Source: Psychroflexus planctonicus
Lineage (GTDB): Bacteria > Bacteroidota > Bacteroidia > Flavobacteriales > Flavobacteriaceae
DNA length: 64,000 nt
Direction of reading: 5' to 3'
NCBI RefSeq assembly: GCF_014640195.1
Contig: NZ_BMGM01000001.1
Span: forward strand, 1 to 64,000
The notes below the pieces were generated by a model. The model had not been told where the DNA came from. It made no database searches and worked only from the letters and a program-made list of their open reading frames with translations. The translations under genes and the position numbers were made by a program. This document shows positions 19,601 through 28,675 of the stretch, piece by piece. Numbering within the stretch: position 1 is the stretch's first letter; every line of letters starts with the position of its first letter.

Positions 19601-22600
19601 TACTTTGATGAAAATGGTGACGGAACACAACAAGCCACTGAACCAAATATGCCCAATGTTGAAGTAGAAATAACAGATGTTTTTGGAAATTCTCAAATAC
19701 TCGAGACCGATGAAAACGGTGATTTTACAACAACAGTAATAGCTGGAAATGTAACTTATGAAATCGACGTAAATGATCTTGATTTTCCAATTGGAGCTAT
19801 ACAAACAGAAGGCACTAATCCTACACTTGTATTTATAACACCTGATAGCAATACTTTTGGTGGCAACAATGGCTTTTTCGACTTTTCTGATAGTGAAGAT
19901 GAAGGTGCAGTTACAGGCTTGGTCTATTTAGACGAAAATGGAAATGGAACACAAGACAGCAGTGAGCCTGGAATAGCAAACATTGAAGTTATCATACAAT
20001 TGGCAAATGGAAATACACTTAGTGTTTTTACAGGACTTAACGGTGTATTTTCTGCTCTAGTAGAAGAAGGATTTGTTGAAATTACAATTAATGAAGATGA
20101 TCCTAACTTCCCGGAACAAGCAGTTCAAACCGAAGGAATTAACCCAAACAATGTTGTGGTTTCAGCAGGAAACACAACAGATTCTGGCAGTTACGGTTAT
20201 TTTGTGCCCGACGAAAACATAACCACCAACATTTTTACACATTTGTACATAGATGAAGATGGAAATGGAACACAAGATGCAGGTGAGCCAGATTTAGCAA
20301 ATATTGATGTATTGTTTACGGATGCATTTGGAAATAACCTTACGGTTAGCACAGATGCAAATGGAAATGCTGAAGCTAATCTTTCAGCAGGAAATATAGA
20401 AATATTAGTAGATGAAGACGATCCTGATTTTCCAGTTGATGCTATACAAACTGAAGGAACAAACCCGACTAATATTATTGCTTTAGCAAGCCAAAATAAC
20501 TTTGGTGGTGAAAATGGTTTCTTTGTTCCAGATGACAACGGTGGCGAAGATCAAACCATTTTAAGTGCTCATCTCTATTTAGACCAAAACGGAAATGGAA
20601 CACAAGATCTAACAGAACCTGACTTAGAAAATGTTTCCGTAGAAGTTATTGATAATGCAGGTGCTATTCAAAATATACAAACCAACGCTAATGGAGATTT
20701 CAGTGTAATAGTTGCGGTTGGTAGTGTAACTTATACCATAGATGAAGATGATCCAAATTTACCAAATAACGCTGTTCAAACTGAAGGAACCAATCCTACT
20801 ACCCTAACAGCAATAGCCGATCAAAATAATTTTGGCGGAAACAATGGTTTCTTTGAACCTGACGAAAACATAACCACCAGTTTGGTTTTAAATATTTATT
20901 TAGACGAAAATGGAAATGGAACACAAGATGGCACAGAACCTAATTTAGTAGATGTAAGCGTAACTTTAACAGATGCTTTAGGAAATGAAACACAATTAAA
21001 TACCAATGCTAACGGAATCATCAATGCGATTATACCTCCTGGTCAAACAACCTACTTAATAGACGAAAACGATCCTAATATCCCAGAAAATGCAATTCAA
21101 ACTGAAGGAACTAACCCAACTACTATAATTGCACTTACCGAAATTGAAAATCAAGGTGGAAGCAACGGCTTTTTTGTTCCCAATGACAATGAAGACCAAA
21201 CCATTTTTAGTACGCATGTATATTTCGATGAAAACGGAAATGGAACACAAGACAACAATGAGCCCGATTTACCCAATGTAGATATTAGTATTTTAGAAGC
21301 CTCTGGAAATCAATTTACACTTACTACTAATGCTAACGGAAATATCTCTACTCAAGTTGAAGCGGGAGAAATTACTTACACCATTGACGAAGAAAGTCCA
21401 GGAATACCTGAAGATGCTTTTCAAACAGAAGGGACAAACCCAACTACCTTAACTGCAGAACTCAACCAAAACAACTTTGGAGGCAACAATGGCTATTTTG
21501 TACCGCAGCCGTCAGGTGGAACAGCGTTTATTATAACACATTTATATTTTGATATCAATGGAGATGGAAATCAAGATGCAGACGAACCTAATATGGTAGA
21601 TGTAGAAGTTTTTGTTACCGACCCAAACCAAACTATAAGTTTATCTTCAGACGGAAACGGTAACATTATTACCCAAGTTACGGCAGGAGAAATTACTGTG
21701 GAAATAAACGAATTAGACCCTGACTTCCCAACTGGTGCAATACAAACCGAAGGCACCAATCCAACAACGGTAAATGTAAATCAAGGTTCCACTTTTTATA
21801 TTGGAGACAACGGTTTCTTTGTTCCTGATGATGATGATATTACAACACTAGTCGGGCATTTATATCTAGATGATAACGCAAATGGAACACAGGACAATAA
21901 CGAAGCCGACTTACCAAATATCGATGTAATTATAACCGATAGTGACGGAAATGAACAAACCGTTTCTACTAATCCAAATGGTGATTTTGTAGCAAATGTT
22001 TCACCTGGAAATCTAATTTATCTAATAGACGAAGATGATCCAGATTTTCCTGCAAACGCCATTCAAACTGAAGGCACCAACCCTACTAATGTAAATGCTA
22101 TTGAAGGTGAAGAAAATTTTGGTGGCAACAATGGCTATTTTACTGAGGAGCCTTCAGAAGGAAATGCTATTATTATTACACATCTTTATTATGATGATGA
22201 TGGAAATGGAAATCAAGATAATATTGAAGCTGATATGACCGATGTGGAAGTTTTTGTTACGGATGCAAATGGTACGCAAAGTTTTATTTCAGATGACAAT
22301 GGAAACATTATTGCTGAAGTTTCTTCTGGTGAAATTACAATAGACATTAACCAATTAGACCCTAACTTTCCAACAGGTGCAGTTCAAACCGAAGGAACAA
22401 ATCCTACCACAGTTAATGTAAACGAAGGAACTACACTATACGTTGGAGACAACGGCTTCTTTTTTGTTGAAGATGTTAATACAAGCATATTCGGACACAT
22501 ATATTTAGATGAAAATTCAAACGGAACACAAGATAATAACGAGCCTGATTTAGCCAATATAAATGTTATTGTAAACGATAGCGCTGGAAACGAACAGACT

Positions 22601-23440
22601 ATTATTACTAATCCAAACGGAGATTTTATAGCCAATGTAGAGCCGGGTGAAGTCACTTATTTAATAGACGAAAGCAGTCCAGCTTTTCCAGCAGGAGCAG
22701 TTCAAACAGAAGGAACTAACCCAACTACGGTAACTGCCTTAGAAGCAGATAACACTTTTGGAGGTAATAATGGTTACTTTTTACCAACAAACGAAATAGA
22801 TGCAGCCGTATTTGGCCATCTTTATGAAGATCTAAACAATAACGGAACACAAGATGCAGACGATCCCAATTTAGTTGATGTAGAAGTTGAGATTATAGAT
22901 CAAACTGGAACCATCTATACTTTATTTAGCGACAATAATGGAGATTTTGATACGGAGTTAGCTTCTGGATTAGCAACGATTACCATTAACGAAAATGACC
23001 CAAATTTCCCACAAGGTGCAATACAAACAGAAGGAACAAACCCAACTTCAATTTTACTTCCTGTAGATGAAAATACAGACGCAGGTAACTTTGGATTTTA
23101 TTCTGATGATGATGATGGCGGTGGTGGCGAAGACGATGACGGGATAGATATCTTTAATGCGGTTTCTCCAAATGGTGATGGCAATAATGAGTTTCTTAGA
23201 ATAGAAGGACTTCAAGAATTTCCTGACAACAATGTAAAAATATATGACCGTTCTGGCGTTAAAGTTTTTGATACCAATAGATACGGATTTAATGGGAACG
23301 TTTTTAGAGGAATAAGCGAAGGAAGAATTAGCGTACAAAAAAACAAGCGTCTCCCTACAGGTACTTATTTTTATCTTTTAGAATACGAAGACGAAAATGG
23401 AGAACAAAAAAGAAAACAAGGTTACCTGTACTTAAACTAA
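16625..23440 (+). CDS. giant T9SS-secreted repeat adhesin (SdrD B-like repeats, type B sorting domain)
   Basis: A 2271-aa secreted surface protein. A signal peptide ends near SFAQ (about residue 26). Residues about 42-2160 are 20 tandem units of roughly 105 aa. Each starts with a YLDxNGNGTQDxxEPGI-like segment, an Asp/Asn-rich possible Ca2+ site as in SdrD B/Cna-B beta-sandwich domains, and carries the signature QTEGTNPT near its end. A short Asp/Gly linker precedes residues about 2173-2271, which match the gliding-motility-type (type B) T9SS sorting domain: FNAVSPNGDG, VKIYDRSG, LPTGTYFYLLEY. It is strongly acidic. It lies 6 bp upstream of a porP/sprF gene, its likely dedicated partner. The ligand is unknown. 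Confidence 0.9.
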   Translation: MKNYHSYLFFIFLLFYMGFQAGSFAQSPLDNFLETLSSNAVIEGRVYLDTNGNGTQDNNENGIENVTMLIINNNNTGQFATTNADGDWSITVIPGLTQVFAATNSLPNGVIQTEGTNPTILNVPDVSDEPDAEPIDIGSYGFFLVGNLQGNLYLDVNGNGTQDDGESGIEDVEIFLTDQFGNVQTVLTNEVGEWEFQIGAGEVISEINQNHPNFPTGAFQTEGTDPTTTIIEPGETVFSEDDGFFEAGIIEGTLYLDSNGNGTQDAGEPGIANVEVEVETSLNTTITLTTDTDGNWSVMTAVGDTNVSIDETQENFPIGSTQTEGTNPTNYTIEIGQVYQQVDGFYESGNIQGRVYLDENANGTQDNGETGIPNIPVDILKSTGETETVISDTEGDWSLEVPIGETVSTIDTSSPEFPNLFIQTEGTNPTTSNILTNESISEFDGFAEAAEISGTVYEDADGNGNQEAGETGLQGIEVSIEDQFGNVQVVTTNPDGIWSVLVLAGNVTVEIDENQPNFPDNAILTEGSNPFSTLTVGGETYTANYGYFILEDDTAEINGNLYLDINGNGNQDANEPGIPDVEIEIIDATNATNITETDENGNFTAIVTGGPTGVITYTINENDPDFPIGAIQTEGTNPTSVVVSEGISNFVGDNGYFVPDQNTDASLDASVYEDANGNGTQDNGETGIPNTDVIITDSFGNSQTVVTDANGNFTATVTAGNVTYEIDENDTDFPTGAIQTEGTNPTTIFAQPNQNNFGGNNGYFVPDQNSTGTLDAHLYFDENGDGIQQATEADMPNVDVEITDVFGNSQTLQTNANGDFSANVVAGNVTYNINENDPDFPTGAIQTEGTNPTTVFINPDQTTFGGNNGFFSPDLELEATLSAHLYIDENGNATQQASEPNLPNVEVTITDSFGNEQTVNTDANGDFSATVVAGSVTYQINEDDPDFPVAAIQTEGTNPTTLFIVPNTDAFGGNNGFFVPDSNEQGNLTAHLYFDENGDGTQQATEPNMPNVEVEITDVFGNSQILETDENGDFTTTVIAGNVTYEIDVNDLDFPIGAIQTEGTNPTLVFITPDSNTFGGNNGFFDFSDSEDEGAVTGLVYLDENGNGTQDSSEPGIANIEVIIQLANGNTLSVFTGLNGVFSALVEEGFVEITINEDDPNFPEQAVQTEGINPNNVVVSAGNTTDSGSYGYFVPDENITTNIFTHLYIDEDGNGTQDAGEPDLANIDVLFTDAFGNNLTVSTDANGNAEANLSAGNIEILVDEDDPDFPVDAIQTEGTNPTNIIALASQNNFGGENGFFVPDDNGGEDQTILSAHLYLDQNGNGTQDLTEPDLENVSVEVIDNAGAIQNIQTNANGDFSVIVAVGSVTYTIDEDDPNLPNNAVQTEGTNPTTLTAIADQNNFGGNNGFFEPDENITTSLVLNIYLDENGNGTQDGTEPNLVDVSVTLTDALGNETQLNTNANGIINAIIPPGQTTYLIDENDPNIPENAIQTEGTNPTTIIALTEIENQGGSNGFFVPNDNEDQTIFSTHVYFDENGNGTQDNNEPDLPNVDISILEASGNQFTLTTNANGNISTQVEAGEITYTIDEESPGIPEDAFQTEGTNPTTLTAELNQNNFGGNNGYFVPQPSGGTAFIITHLYFDINGDGNQDADEPNMVDVEVFVTDPNQTISLSSDGNGNIITQVTAGEITVEINELDPDFPTGAIQTEGTNPTTVNVNQGSTFYIGDNGFFVPDDDDITTLVGHLYLDDNANGTQDNNEADLPNIDVIITDSDGNEQTVSTNPNGDFVANVSPGNLIYLIDEDDPDFPANAIQTEGTNPTNVNAIEGEENFGGNNGYFTEEPSEGNAIIITHLYYDDDGNGNQDNIEADMTDVEVFVTDANGTQSFISDDNGNIIAEVSSGEITIDINQLDPNFPTGAVQTEGTNPTTVNVNEGTTLYVGDNGFFFVEDVNTSIFGHIYLDENSNGTQDNNEPDLANINVIVNDSAGNEQTIITNPNGDFIANVEPGEVTYLIDESSPAFPAGAVQTEGTNPTTVTALEADNTFGGNNGYFLPTNEIDAAVFGHLYEDLNNNGTQDADDPNLVDVEVEIIDQTGTIYTLFSDNNGDFDTELASGLATITINENDPNFPQGAIQTEGTNPTSILLPVDENTDAGNFGFYSDDDDGGGGEDDDGIDIFNAVSPNGDGNNEFLRIEGLQEFPDNNVKIYDRSGVKVFDTNRYGFNGNVFRGISEGRISVQKNKRLPTGTYFYLLEYEDENGEQKRKQGYLYLN

Positions 23441-23446
23441 TCACAC

Positions 23447-24388
23447 ATGCTATACGTAAGCAAAACATATAATTTTCTTTTCATAATTTTCACACTAGTG
23501 TTCTTGATACCGAAAGCTGTAAAGGCTCAACAAGATCCTAATTTTACGCAGTACATGTATAACACCATGACTATAAATCCGGCTTATGCAGGAACCAGAG
23601 ATGTTTGGAGTACTGGACTTTTATTTAGATCGCAATGGACGGGTATTGATGGTGCACCTATAACAGGTACATTTTCTACACACTCGCCATTAAAAGATGG
23701 AACTATGGGATTGGGAATGAATATTATCCATGATCGAATTGGTCCAGAACAAGACACTTACGTAAACGGAAACTATAGTTATATTTTACAATTAGATAGA
23801 TATACTAATTTTAGTATGGGAATTAGTGCTGGAGCGCATTTTAGAGATGTAAATTTTAATGACCTTAATATTTATAATCCTGGCGACCCTAATTTTGAAA
23901 ACATTAGAAACCAAATTTCACCACAAGTAGGCTTAGGTTTTCAATTGTATAGCGAAAAATATTATGTAGGTTTAAGTTCTCCTTTTTTACTCAGAACCCG
24001 TCACTTTGACGATGGTGGCAGCCAAAATTCTAGAATTAGAGACGAGATTCATTATTATTTTACAGCAGGCTATGTTTTTGATTTGTCAAGAAATATTCAG
24101 TTTAAGCCTTCTGTTCTCACAAGAGTAGTACAAGGTGCACCAACCCGTATAGATGTTTCTGCTAACTTTTTATTTTATGAAAAATTTACACTTGGTGCCG
24201 CGTATCGTTTAGATGCATCCATCAGTGCTATGACAGCAATACAAGCCACAGATGCCTTAATGCTTGGTTTTGCTTATGATTATGATACAAATGATTTTAC
24301 AGAATTTGGTAATGTTTCTTTTGAAGTATTTTTGCGTTACGAATTATTTAAAAAGTACAAAAAAATGTATACTCCAAGATTCTTCTAG
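23447..24388 (+). CDS. PorP/SprF family T9SS outer-membrane protein
   Basis: A 313-aa outer-membrane beta-barrel. A signal peptide ends in VKAQ, followed by the family hallmark QQDPNFTQYMYNTMTINPAYAGT, GLLFRSQWTGIDGAP, and alternating amphipathic strands to the end. SprF-like proteins are needed to secrete type B-sorted cargo such as SprB in Flavobacterium johnsoniae. The position directly after a type B adhesin implies it retains or secretes that protein at the cell surface. Middle gene of a three-gene operon. Confidence 0.93.
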   Translation: MLYVSKTYNFLFIIFTLVFLIPKAVKAQQDPNFTQYMYNTMTINPAYAGTRDVWSTGLLFRSQWTGIDGAPITGTFSTHSPLKDGTMGLGMNIIHDRIGPEQDTYVNGNYSYILQLDRYTNFSMGISAGAHFRDVNFNDLNIYNPGDPNFENIRNQISPQVGLGFQLYSEKYYVGLSSPFLLRTRHFDDGGSQNSRIRDEIHYYFTAGYVFDLSRNIQFKPSVLTRVVQGAPTRIDVSANFLFYEKFTLGAAYRLDASISAMTAIQATDALMLGFAYDYDTNDFTEFGNVSFEVFLRYELFKKYKKMYTPRFF

Positions 24389-24417
24389 TTACCTTTAGGA
24401 GCAAATAAAAGTAAAGT

Positions 24418-26796
24418 ATGAAAAATAACGCATATGTAATACTAATTTTAGCAGTAATAACTTTACTGCAAAGTCCTTTGTACGCTCAAGTTGACCGTTT
24501 AGAAGAAGCAGACAAAAAGTTTGAACGTTTTGCATTTATAGATGCACAAGAAATTTACTTAGAAGTTGCAGAAGCAGGCTACAAATCTGAAAACCTTTTC
24601 AAAAAACTAGGCGATTCTTATTATTTTAATGGCGATTTAGTAAATGCTGAAAAGTGGTATACTGAACTATTCGCGCTTCAACCTGAATTAAGTAAAGAAT
24701 ATTATTACCGTTATGCGCAAGCACTTAGAAGTGTTGAAAAATATGAAGATGCAGATCAACTTATGCTGCAGTATGATGAGTTAAGTGAAACAGAAGACTC
24801 ACGTGTAAAACGCATCAAACAAGAAAAAAACTACTTAGAATTAATCGAATTACAATCAGGTAAATTTGACATAGATTCTACAAACATCAACTCTAAACTT
24901 TCCGATTTTGCACCTGCATTTTTTGGTGATAAATTAATTTTTGCTTCCAATAGAGAAACATCTTCAGCAGTAAAACGAATTCACGAATGGAATAACCAAC
25001 CTTACTTAAATCTGTATCAAGTTAGCATTGATGAAGACTTTAAACCTGTAGGTTCTCCAGAAGCATTTGCAGAAGAATTAACTTCTAAATTTCATGAAGC
25101 ATCGGCTACTTTTACCAAAGACGGAAAAACCATTTATTTTACTAGAAATAATTTTACAGATAACAAGTACAAGGAAAGCGAAGAAGGCATTAACTATTTA
25201 AAAATATATAGATCTGAGTTTGACCCAATAGAAAAAACTTGGTCTAAACCAGTTGAACTTCCGTTTAATAGCGATGAATTTACTTGTGCACATCCTGCGC
25301 TAAGTCCAGATGAAAAACAATTGTACTTTGCTTCAGATATGGAAGGCTCACTAGGCATGTCTGATATTTTTGTAGTAGATATTAACGAAGATGGATCTTA
25401 CGGTGAGCCCAAAAACTTAGGCAAAGAGATAAATACAGAAGGAAGAGAAACTTTCCCTTTTGTAAGTGATAATGGTTTGCTATTTTTCTCATCTAATGGT
25501 CATATAGGCTTAGGTGGTTTAGACGTATTTGTTGCCGTTATTAAAAAAGATGGAACATACGGCGAAGTTTTTAATTTAGGCAGACCTATTAATAGCTCTA
25601 AAGACGATTTTAGCTTCATTATTAATTCAAAAATGCAAGCGGGTTTCTTTTCGTCTAACCGTGATGATGAAGGTGGAACCGGCTCAGACAACATTTATAA
25701 ATTTAAACAAAATGAAGATTTAATTACAGAATGCCAGCAATACCTTAGTGGAACAATTTCTAAAGTGAACAGCGAAGCTGGAATACCAAACGTAAAAGTA
25801 GATTTATTTGACGAAGAACTTAACTTCTTAGAATCAACTCAAACCAATGAACAAGGAGAATACACATTTTCAGTTGAATGTGACAAGCGTTTTGTAGTTC
25901 GCGTTTCTAAAGAAGGCTTTATTACTTTTGAAGAGTTAATTCGTTCTGGAAATGCATACGAAGATTCTTTTAAACAAAACCTTCAACTAGAAGAAGGAGA
26001 CGATTTAGGTGTTACACAAGCAGGGAAAGGAGACGATTTAAGAAACATTCTACAACTAGACCCTATATATTTCGATTTAGATAAATCAAACATTCGTCAA
26101 GATGCAGAAGTAGAACTTCAAAAAGTAATAGCGGTTTTAAAATCCTATCCTGAAATGAAAATTGATGTTCGTTCTCATACCGATAGTCGTGCTGGTGATG
26201 CGTATAACAAAATACTTTCAGAAAAAAGAGCTAAATCTACCGTGGCTTACATTGCCGAAAAAGGAATTTCTGCAAATCGAGTTTCAGGAAAAGGCTATGG
26301 CGAAACCCAATTAGTAAATAATTGTAGCAATAACGTAGATTGCACGGAAGAAGAACACGCTTTAAATAGAAGAAGTGAGTTTATTATTCTAAACGAGAAT
26401 GAAACTCCTGGAGATGTTCGCAAAAAAATATCAGACAAAACTAAAGCAAGCCAGCAACAAGAAAAAAATAGAGCAAAAGAAAACGATAATCAGGTAGGCA
26501 AAGCTCCTAAAAAAATAGCTGAAAGTCCTGCACAATCAACTGGAAACCAATACAACTTTGAAGCTGAAAGCCCTGAAGAAGTTTTTACCGTACAAATTGG
26601 TGCATTCGGCATCATGTCTGATGTTAAGTTTAACTTACCAGATGTGTTTAGTCATGCTTACAGTGACGGTTATAAACGATACTTTTCTGGTATTTTTACT
26701 ACACGAGAAGAAGCAGATAAACACAAAGCTTTTGTAAGAGCAAATGGTGCTGAAGGTGCTTTTGTAGTAGGACTTCAAGGTGAAGAACGTTTTTGA
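24418..26796 (+). CDS. OmpA family protein with TPR, PD40 propeller and SPOR-like domains
   Basis: A 792-aa envelope protein. A signal peptide ends near YAQ (about residue 24). TPR-like helices span 27-130, a PD40/WD40-like beta-propeller about 155-430 (repeats such as YFASDMEGSLGMSDIF and LFFSSNGHIGLGGLDVF), a carboxypeptidase-regulatory/Cna-B-like domain about 440-510, and an OmpA peptidoglycan-binding domain about 550-660 (YFDLDKSNIR, NRRSEFII). The last 70 residues look SPOR-like (FTVQIGAFG). It likely anchors the adhesin/PorP complex to the cell wall. This adhesin-PorP/SprF-OmpA order recurs in Bacteroidota; the C-terminal SPOR-like segment is an extra. Confidence 0.88.
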   Translation: MKNNAYVILILAVITLLQSPLYAQVDRLEEADKKFERFAFIDAQEIYLEVAEAGYKSENLFKKLGDSYYFNGDLVNAEKWYTELFALQPELSKEYYYRYAQALRSVEKYEDADQLMLQYDELSETEDSRVKRIKQEKNYLELIELQSGKFDIDSTNINSKLSDFAPAFFGDKLIFASNRETSSAVKRIHEWNNQPYLNLYQVSIDEDFKPVGSPEAFAEELTSKFHEASATFTKDGKTIYFTRNNFTDNKYKESEEGINYLKIYRSEFDPIEKTWSKPVELPFNSDEFTCAHPALSPDEKQLYFASDMEGSLGMSDIFVVDINEDGSYGEPKNLGKEINTEGRETFPFVSDNGLLFFSSNGHIGLGGLDVFVAVIKKDGTYGEVFNLGRPINSSKDDFSFIINSKMQAGFFSSNRDDEGGTGSDNIYKFKQNEDLITECQQYLSGTISKVNSEAGIPNVKVDLFDEELNFLESTQTNEQGEYTFSVECDKRFVVRVSKEGFITFEELIRSGNAYEDSFKQNLQLEEGDDLGVTQAGKGDDLRNILQLDPIYFDLDKSNIRQDAEVELQKVIAVLKSYPEMKIDVRSHTDSRAGDAYNKILSEKRAKSTVAYIAEKGISANRVSGKGYGETQLVNNCSNNVDCTEEEHALNRRSEFIILNENETPGDVRKKISDKTKASQQQEKNRAKENDNQVGKAPKKIAESPAQSTGNQYNFEAESPEEVFTVQIGAFGIMSDVKFNLPDVFSHAYSDGYKRYFSGIFTTREEADKHKAFVRANGAEGAFVVGLQGEERF

Positions 26797-26883
26797 TGAA
26801 AACTCAATTCAATTGATAAATTATTCATAAATCAATGCGTATCTGAGCAACTAGCTTTTTCTTTGTGAGAAAACGATTTGCGA

Positions 26884-27417
26884 ATGACTACCCCAACTGA
26901 AGAACAAGTAATTTTAGTGAATGAAAAGGACGAAGTATTAGGTTTAATGCCTAAAATGGAAGCCCACGAAAAAGCTAAATTACACCGAGCATTTTCTGTA
27001 TTTATTTACAACAACAAAAACCAATTAATGCTTCAACAAAGAGCATTAACTAAATACCACACTCCTGGACTCTGGACAAACACATGCTGTAGTCATCAAC
27101 GCTTAGGCGAAAGTAATATTGAAGCTGGAAAACGTAGACTACAAGAAGAAATGGGTTTTACGACAGATTTAGAAGAAACTATTTCGTTTATATACAAAGC
27201 GCCTTTTGAAAATGGGTTAACCGAACATGAGTATGATTATATTTTAGTAGGTAAGTATAACGAAGACCCAAATCCAAACCCAGCAGAAGTTGCCGATTGG
27301 AAATGGATTGATTTGGAAGATATTAAAAAAGATATTGCTGAAAATCCTACCCTATACACAGCTTGGTTCAAGATTATATTTGATAAACACTACAACAATA
27401 TACTAAGCAAAAAATAA
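26884..27417 (+). CDS. idi: isopentenyl-diphosphate delta-isomerase (type 1)
   Basis: A 177-aa Nudix-fold enzyme that interconverts isopentenyl and dimethylallyl diphosphate for isoprenoid synthesis. The catalytic Cys lies in TNTCCSHQR, the metal-binding Nudix-like helix is AGKRRLQEEMG, and the second active-site Glu is in EHEYDYIL. KYHTPGLWTN is also family-typical. The ATG at 26884 is preferred over the TTG six bases upstream. It begins a short plus-strand run idi - queD-family - peroxiredoxin with tiny gaps. Confidence 0.93.
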   Translation: MTTPTEEQVILVNEKDEVLGLMPKMEAHEKAKLHRAFSVFIYNNKNQLMLQQRALTKYHTPGLWTNTCCSHQRLGESNIEAGKRRLQEEMGFTTDLEETISFIYKAPFENGLTEHEYDYILVGKYNEDPNPNPAEVADWKWIDLEDIKKDIAENPTLYTAWFKIIFDKHYNNILSKK

Positions 27418-27421
27418 ACCT

Positions 27422-27832
27422 ATGGAAGTAACTGTACATCGTAAAGCGCATTTTAATGCAGCACATAGATTATATAGGAAAGATTGGAGTTTTGAAAAAA
27501 ACCAAGAAGTGTTTGGAAAGTGCAACAATCCTGCATACCATGGCCATAATTACGAACTTATTGTAAGTGTAACTGGGAAAATAAATCCCGAAACTGGTTA
27601 TGTAATGGACATGAAGCTGTTAAAAGACATTATTAAAGATGAAGTTGAAGAAGCATTTGATCATAAAAACTTAAATGAACAAGTTCCTGAATTTGAAAAC
27701 CTAAATCCAACTGCAGAAAATATAGCAGTTGTAATTTGGAACAAAATACGGGAGAAAATTGATGCTGAAAAGAAAATAGAAATTACACTATACGAAACAC
27801 CAAGGAATTTTGTAACCTATAAAGGAAATTAA
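27422..27832 (+). CDS. 6-carboxytetrahydropterin synthase / 6-pyruvoyl-tetrahydropterin synthase family (QueD)
   Basis: A 136-aa T-fold enzyme. Zinc-binding His residues are in HFNAAH and HGHNY, the catalytic Cys in FGKCNN, and FDHKNLNEQ with the closing TLYETPRNF is typical. In bacteria the family usually converts dihydroneopterin triphosphate into the queuosine/7-deazaguanine precursor, or makes pyruvoyl-tetrahydropterin. No other queuosine genes are near. It follows idi by 4 bp and precedes the peroxiredoxin by 1 bp. Confidence 0.88.
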   Translation: MEVTVHRKAHFNAAHRLYRKDWSFEKNQEVFGKCNNPAYHGHNYELIVSVTGKINPETGYVMDMKLLKDIIKDEVEEAFDHKNLNEQVPEFENLNPTAENIAVVIWNKIREKIDAEKKIEITLYETPRNFVTYKGN

Positions 27833-27833
27833 T

Positions 27834-28289
27834 ATGGGACTAGAAGTAGGAGATATTATGCCTAATTTTAAGGCGAAAAATCAAGAAGGAGCTGCATTTG
27901 ATTCATCAAGTATAATCGGTAAAAAACCAGCAGTTATTTATTTTTACCCTAAAGATTTTACGCCAGGCTGTACCAAAGAAGCATGTAACTTTAGAGATAG
28001 TTATCAAGATTTTAAAGATGCAGGTGCTGAAGTAATTGGCATTAGTGGTGATTCTGAAAAGTCACATCAAAAATTTGCTAAAAAGCACCAACTCCCTTTT
28101 ATACTTTTAAGTGATGAAAATGGAAAAATTAGAAAAAAATTAGGGGTAAAAAAAAGCTTATTAGGTTTAATACCTGGTCGCGAAACTTTTGTAATAGATA
28201 GCAAAGGAGTTGTACAAATGAAGTTTAACAACTTAGATGCATCAAGACACATGCAAAAGGCATTAAAAAAGGTGAAAGACTTAAGTTAA
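27834..28289 (+). CDS. thioredoxin-dependent peroxiredoxin, Bcp/PrxQ type
   Basis: A 151-aa AhpC/TSA-family peroxidase. The motif PKDFTPGCTKEACNFRD shows the peroxidatic Cys and a resolving Cys five residues later, as in two-Cys atypical PrxQ/Bcp enzymes. GISGDSEKSHQKFAKKH and GRETFVIDSKG are the conserved following segments. It reduces hydrogen peroxide and organic hydroperoxides in the cytoplasm. It is probably co-transcribed with idi and the queD-family gene. Confidence 0.92.
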   Translation: MGLEVGDIMPNFKAKNQEGAAFDSSSIIGKKPAVIYFYPKDFTPGCTKEACNFRDSYQDFKDAGAEVIGISGDSEKSHQKFAKKHQLPFILLSDENGKIRKKLGVKKSLLGLIPGRETFVIDSKGVVQMKFNNLDASRHMQKALKKVKDLS

Positions 28290-28339
28290 ATATTTTAACC
28301 TATTTTTTATGCTTAACTTTGCTGCTTTAAATAAAAATT

Positions 28340-28606
28340 ATGGCAAGTATAAAAAACTTAAAACAAGACTTGAATAACGCTGTTGGCGAAATTATTGAAG
28401 GCAGCATGCTCCAACAAGTTATTGGAGACGAAAAGAGTCAAAAAAATGCAGAAGAGTTAGTAGATGAGAGCATCGCTTTTTTTGATGAAATGATTTCTGA
28501 AATAAATATCAAGAAAGTTGAAGATCGTTCAAAACACCTGAAGGAAGTCAACCAAAAAATTGATAAAAAATTAGAAGAACTAGTTGAAAAACTAAATCAA
28601 CTTTAA
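28340..28606 (+). CDS. small conserved hypothetical protein, helical
   Basis: An 88-aa, highly charged, almost wholly helical protein with no Cys and no membrane segment. Heptad-like spacing (VNQKIDKKLEELVEKLNQL at the C-terminus) suggests a coiled coil. No function can be assigned. It follows the peroxiredoxin by 50 bp, may belong to the same transcript, and ends at a strong terminator. Confidence 0.7.
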   Translation: MASIKNLKQDLNNAVGEIIEGSMLQQVIGDEKSQKNAEELVDESIAFFDEMISEINIKKVEDRSKHLKEVNQKIDKKLEELVEKLNQL

Positions 28607-28643
28607 ATTAAAGAGCCGCTATTTTATAGCGGCTCTTTAATTT
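28605..28643. terminator. bidirectional terminator after the small helical gene
   Basis: A 17-bp perfect stem (AAAGAGCCGCTA core and complement) with a 5-base loop and AT-rich flanks lies between convergent genes. Confidence 0.85.
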
Positions 28644-28675
28644 TTACATTCTCATTACAATAATATATTGAGAAG

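Noticed and set aside
16740-23100. Long antisense frames inside the giant adhesin gene
   Set aside because: They arise from the biased, repeated codons of the adhesin on the other strand, recur with the repeat period, and show no family motif.
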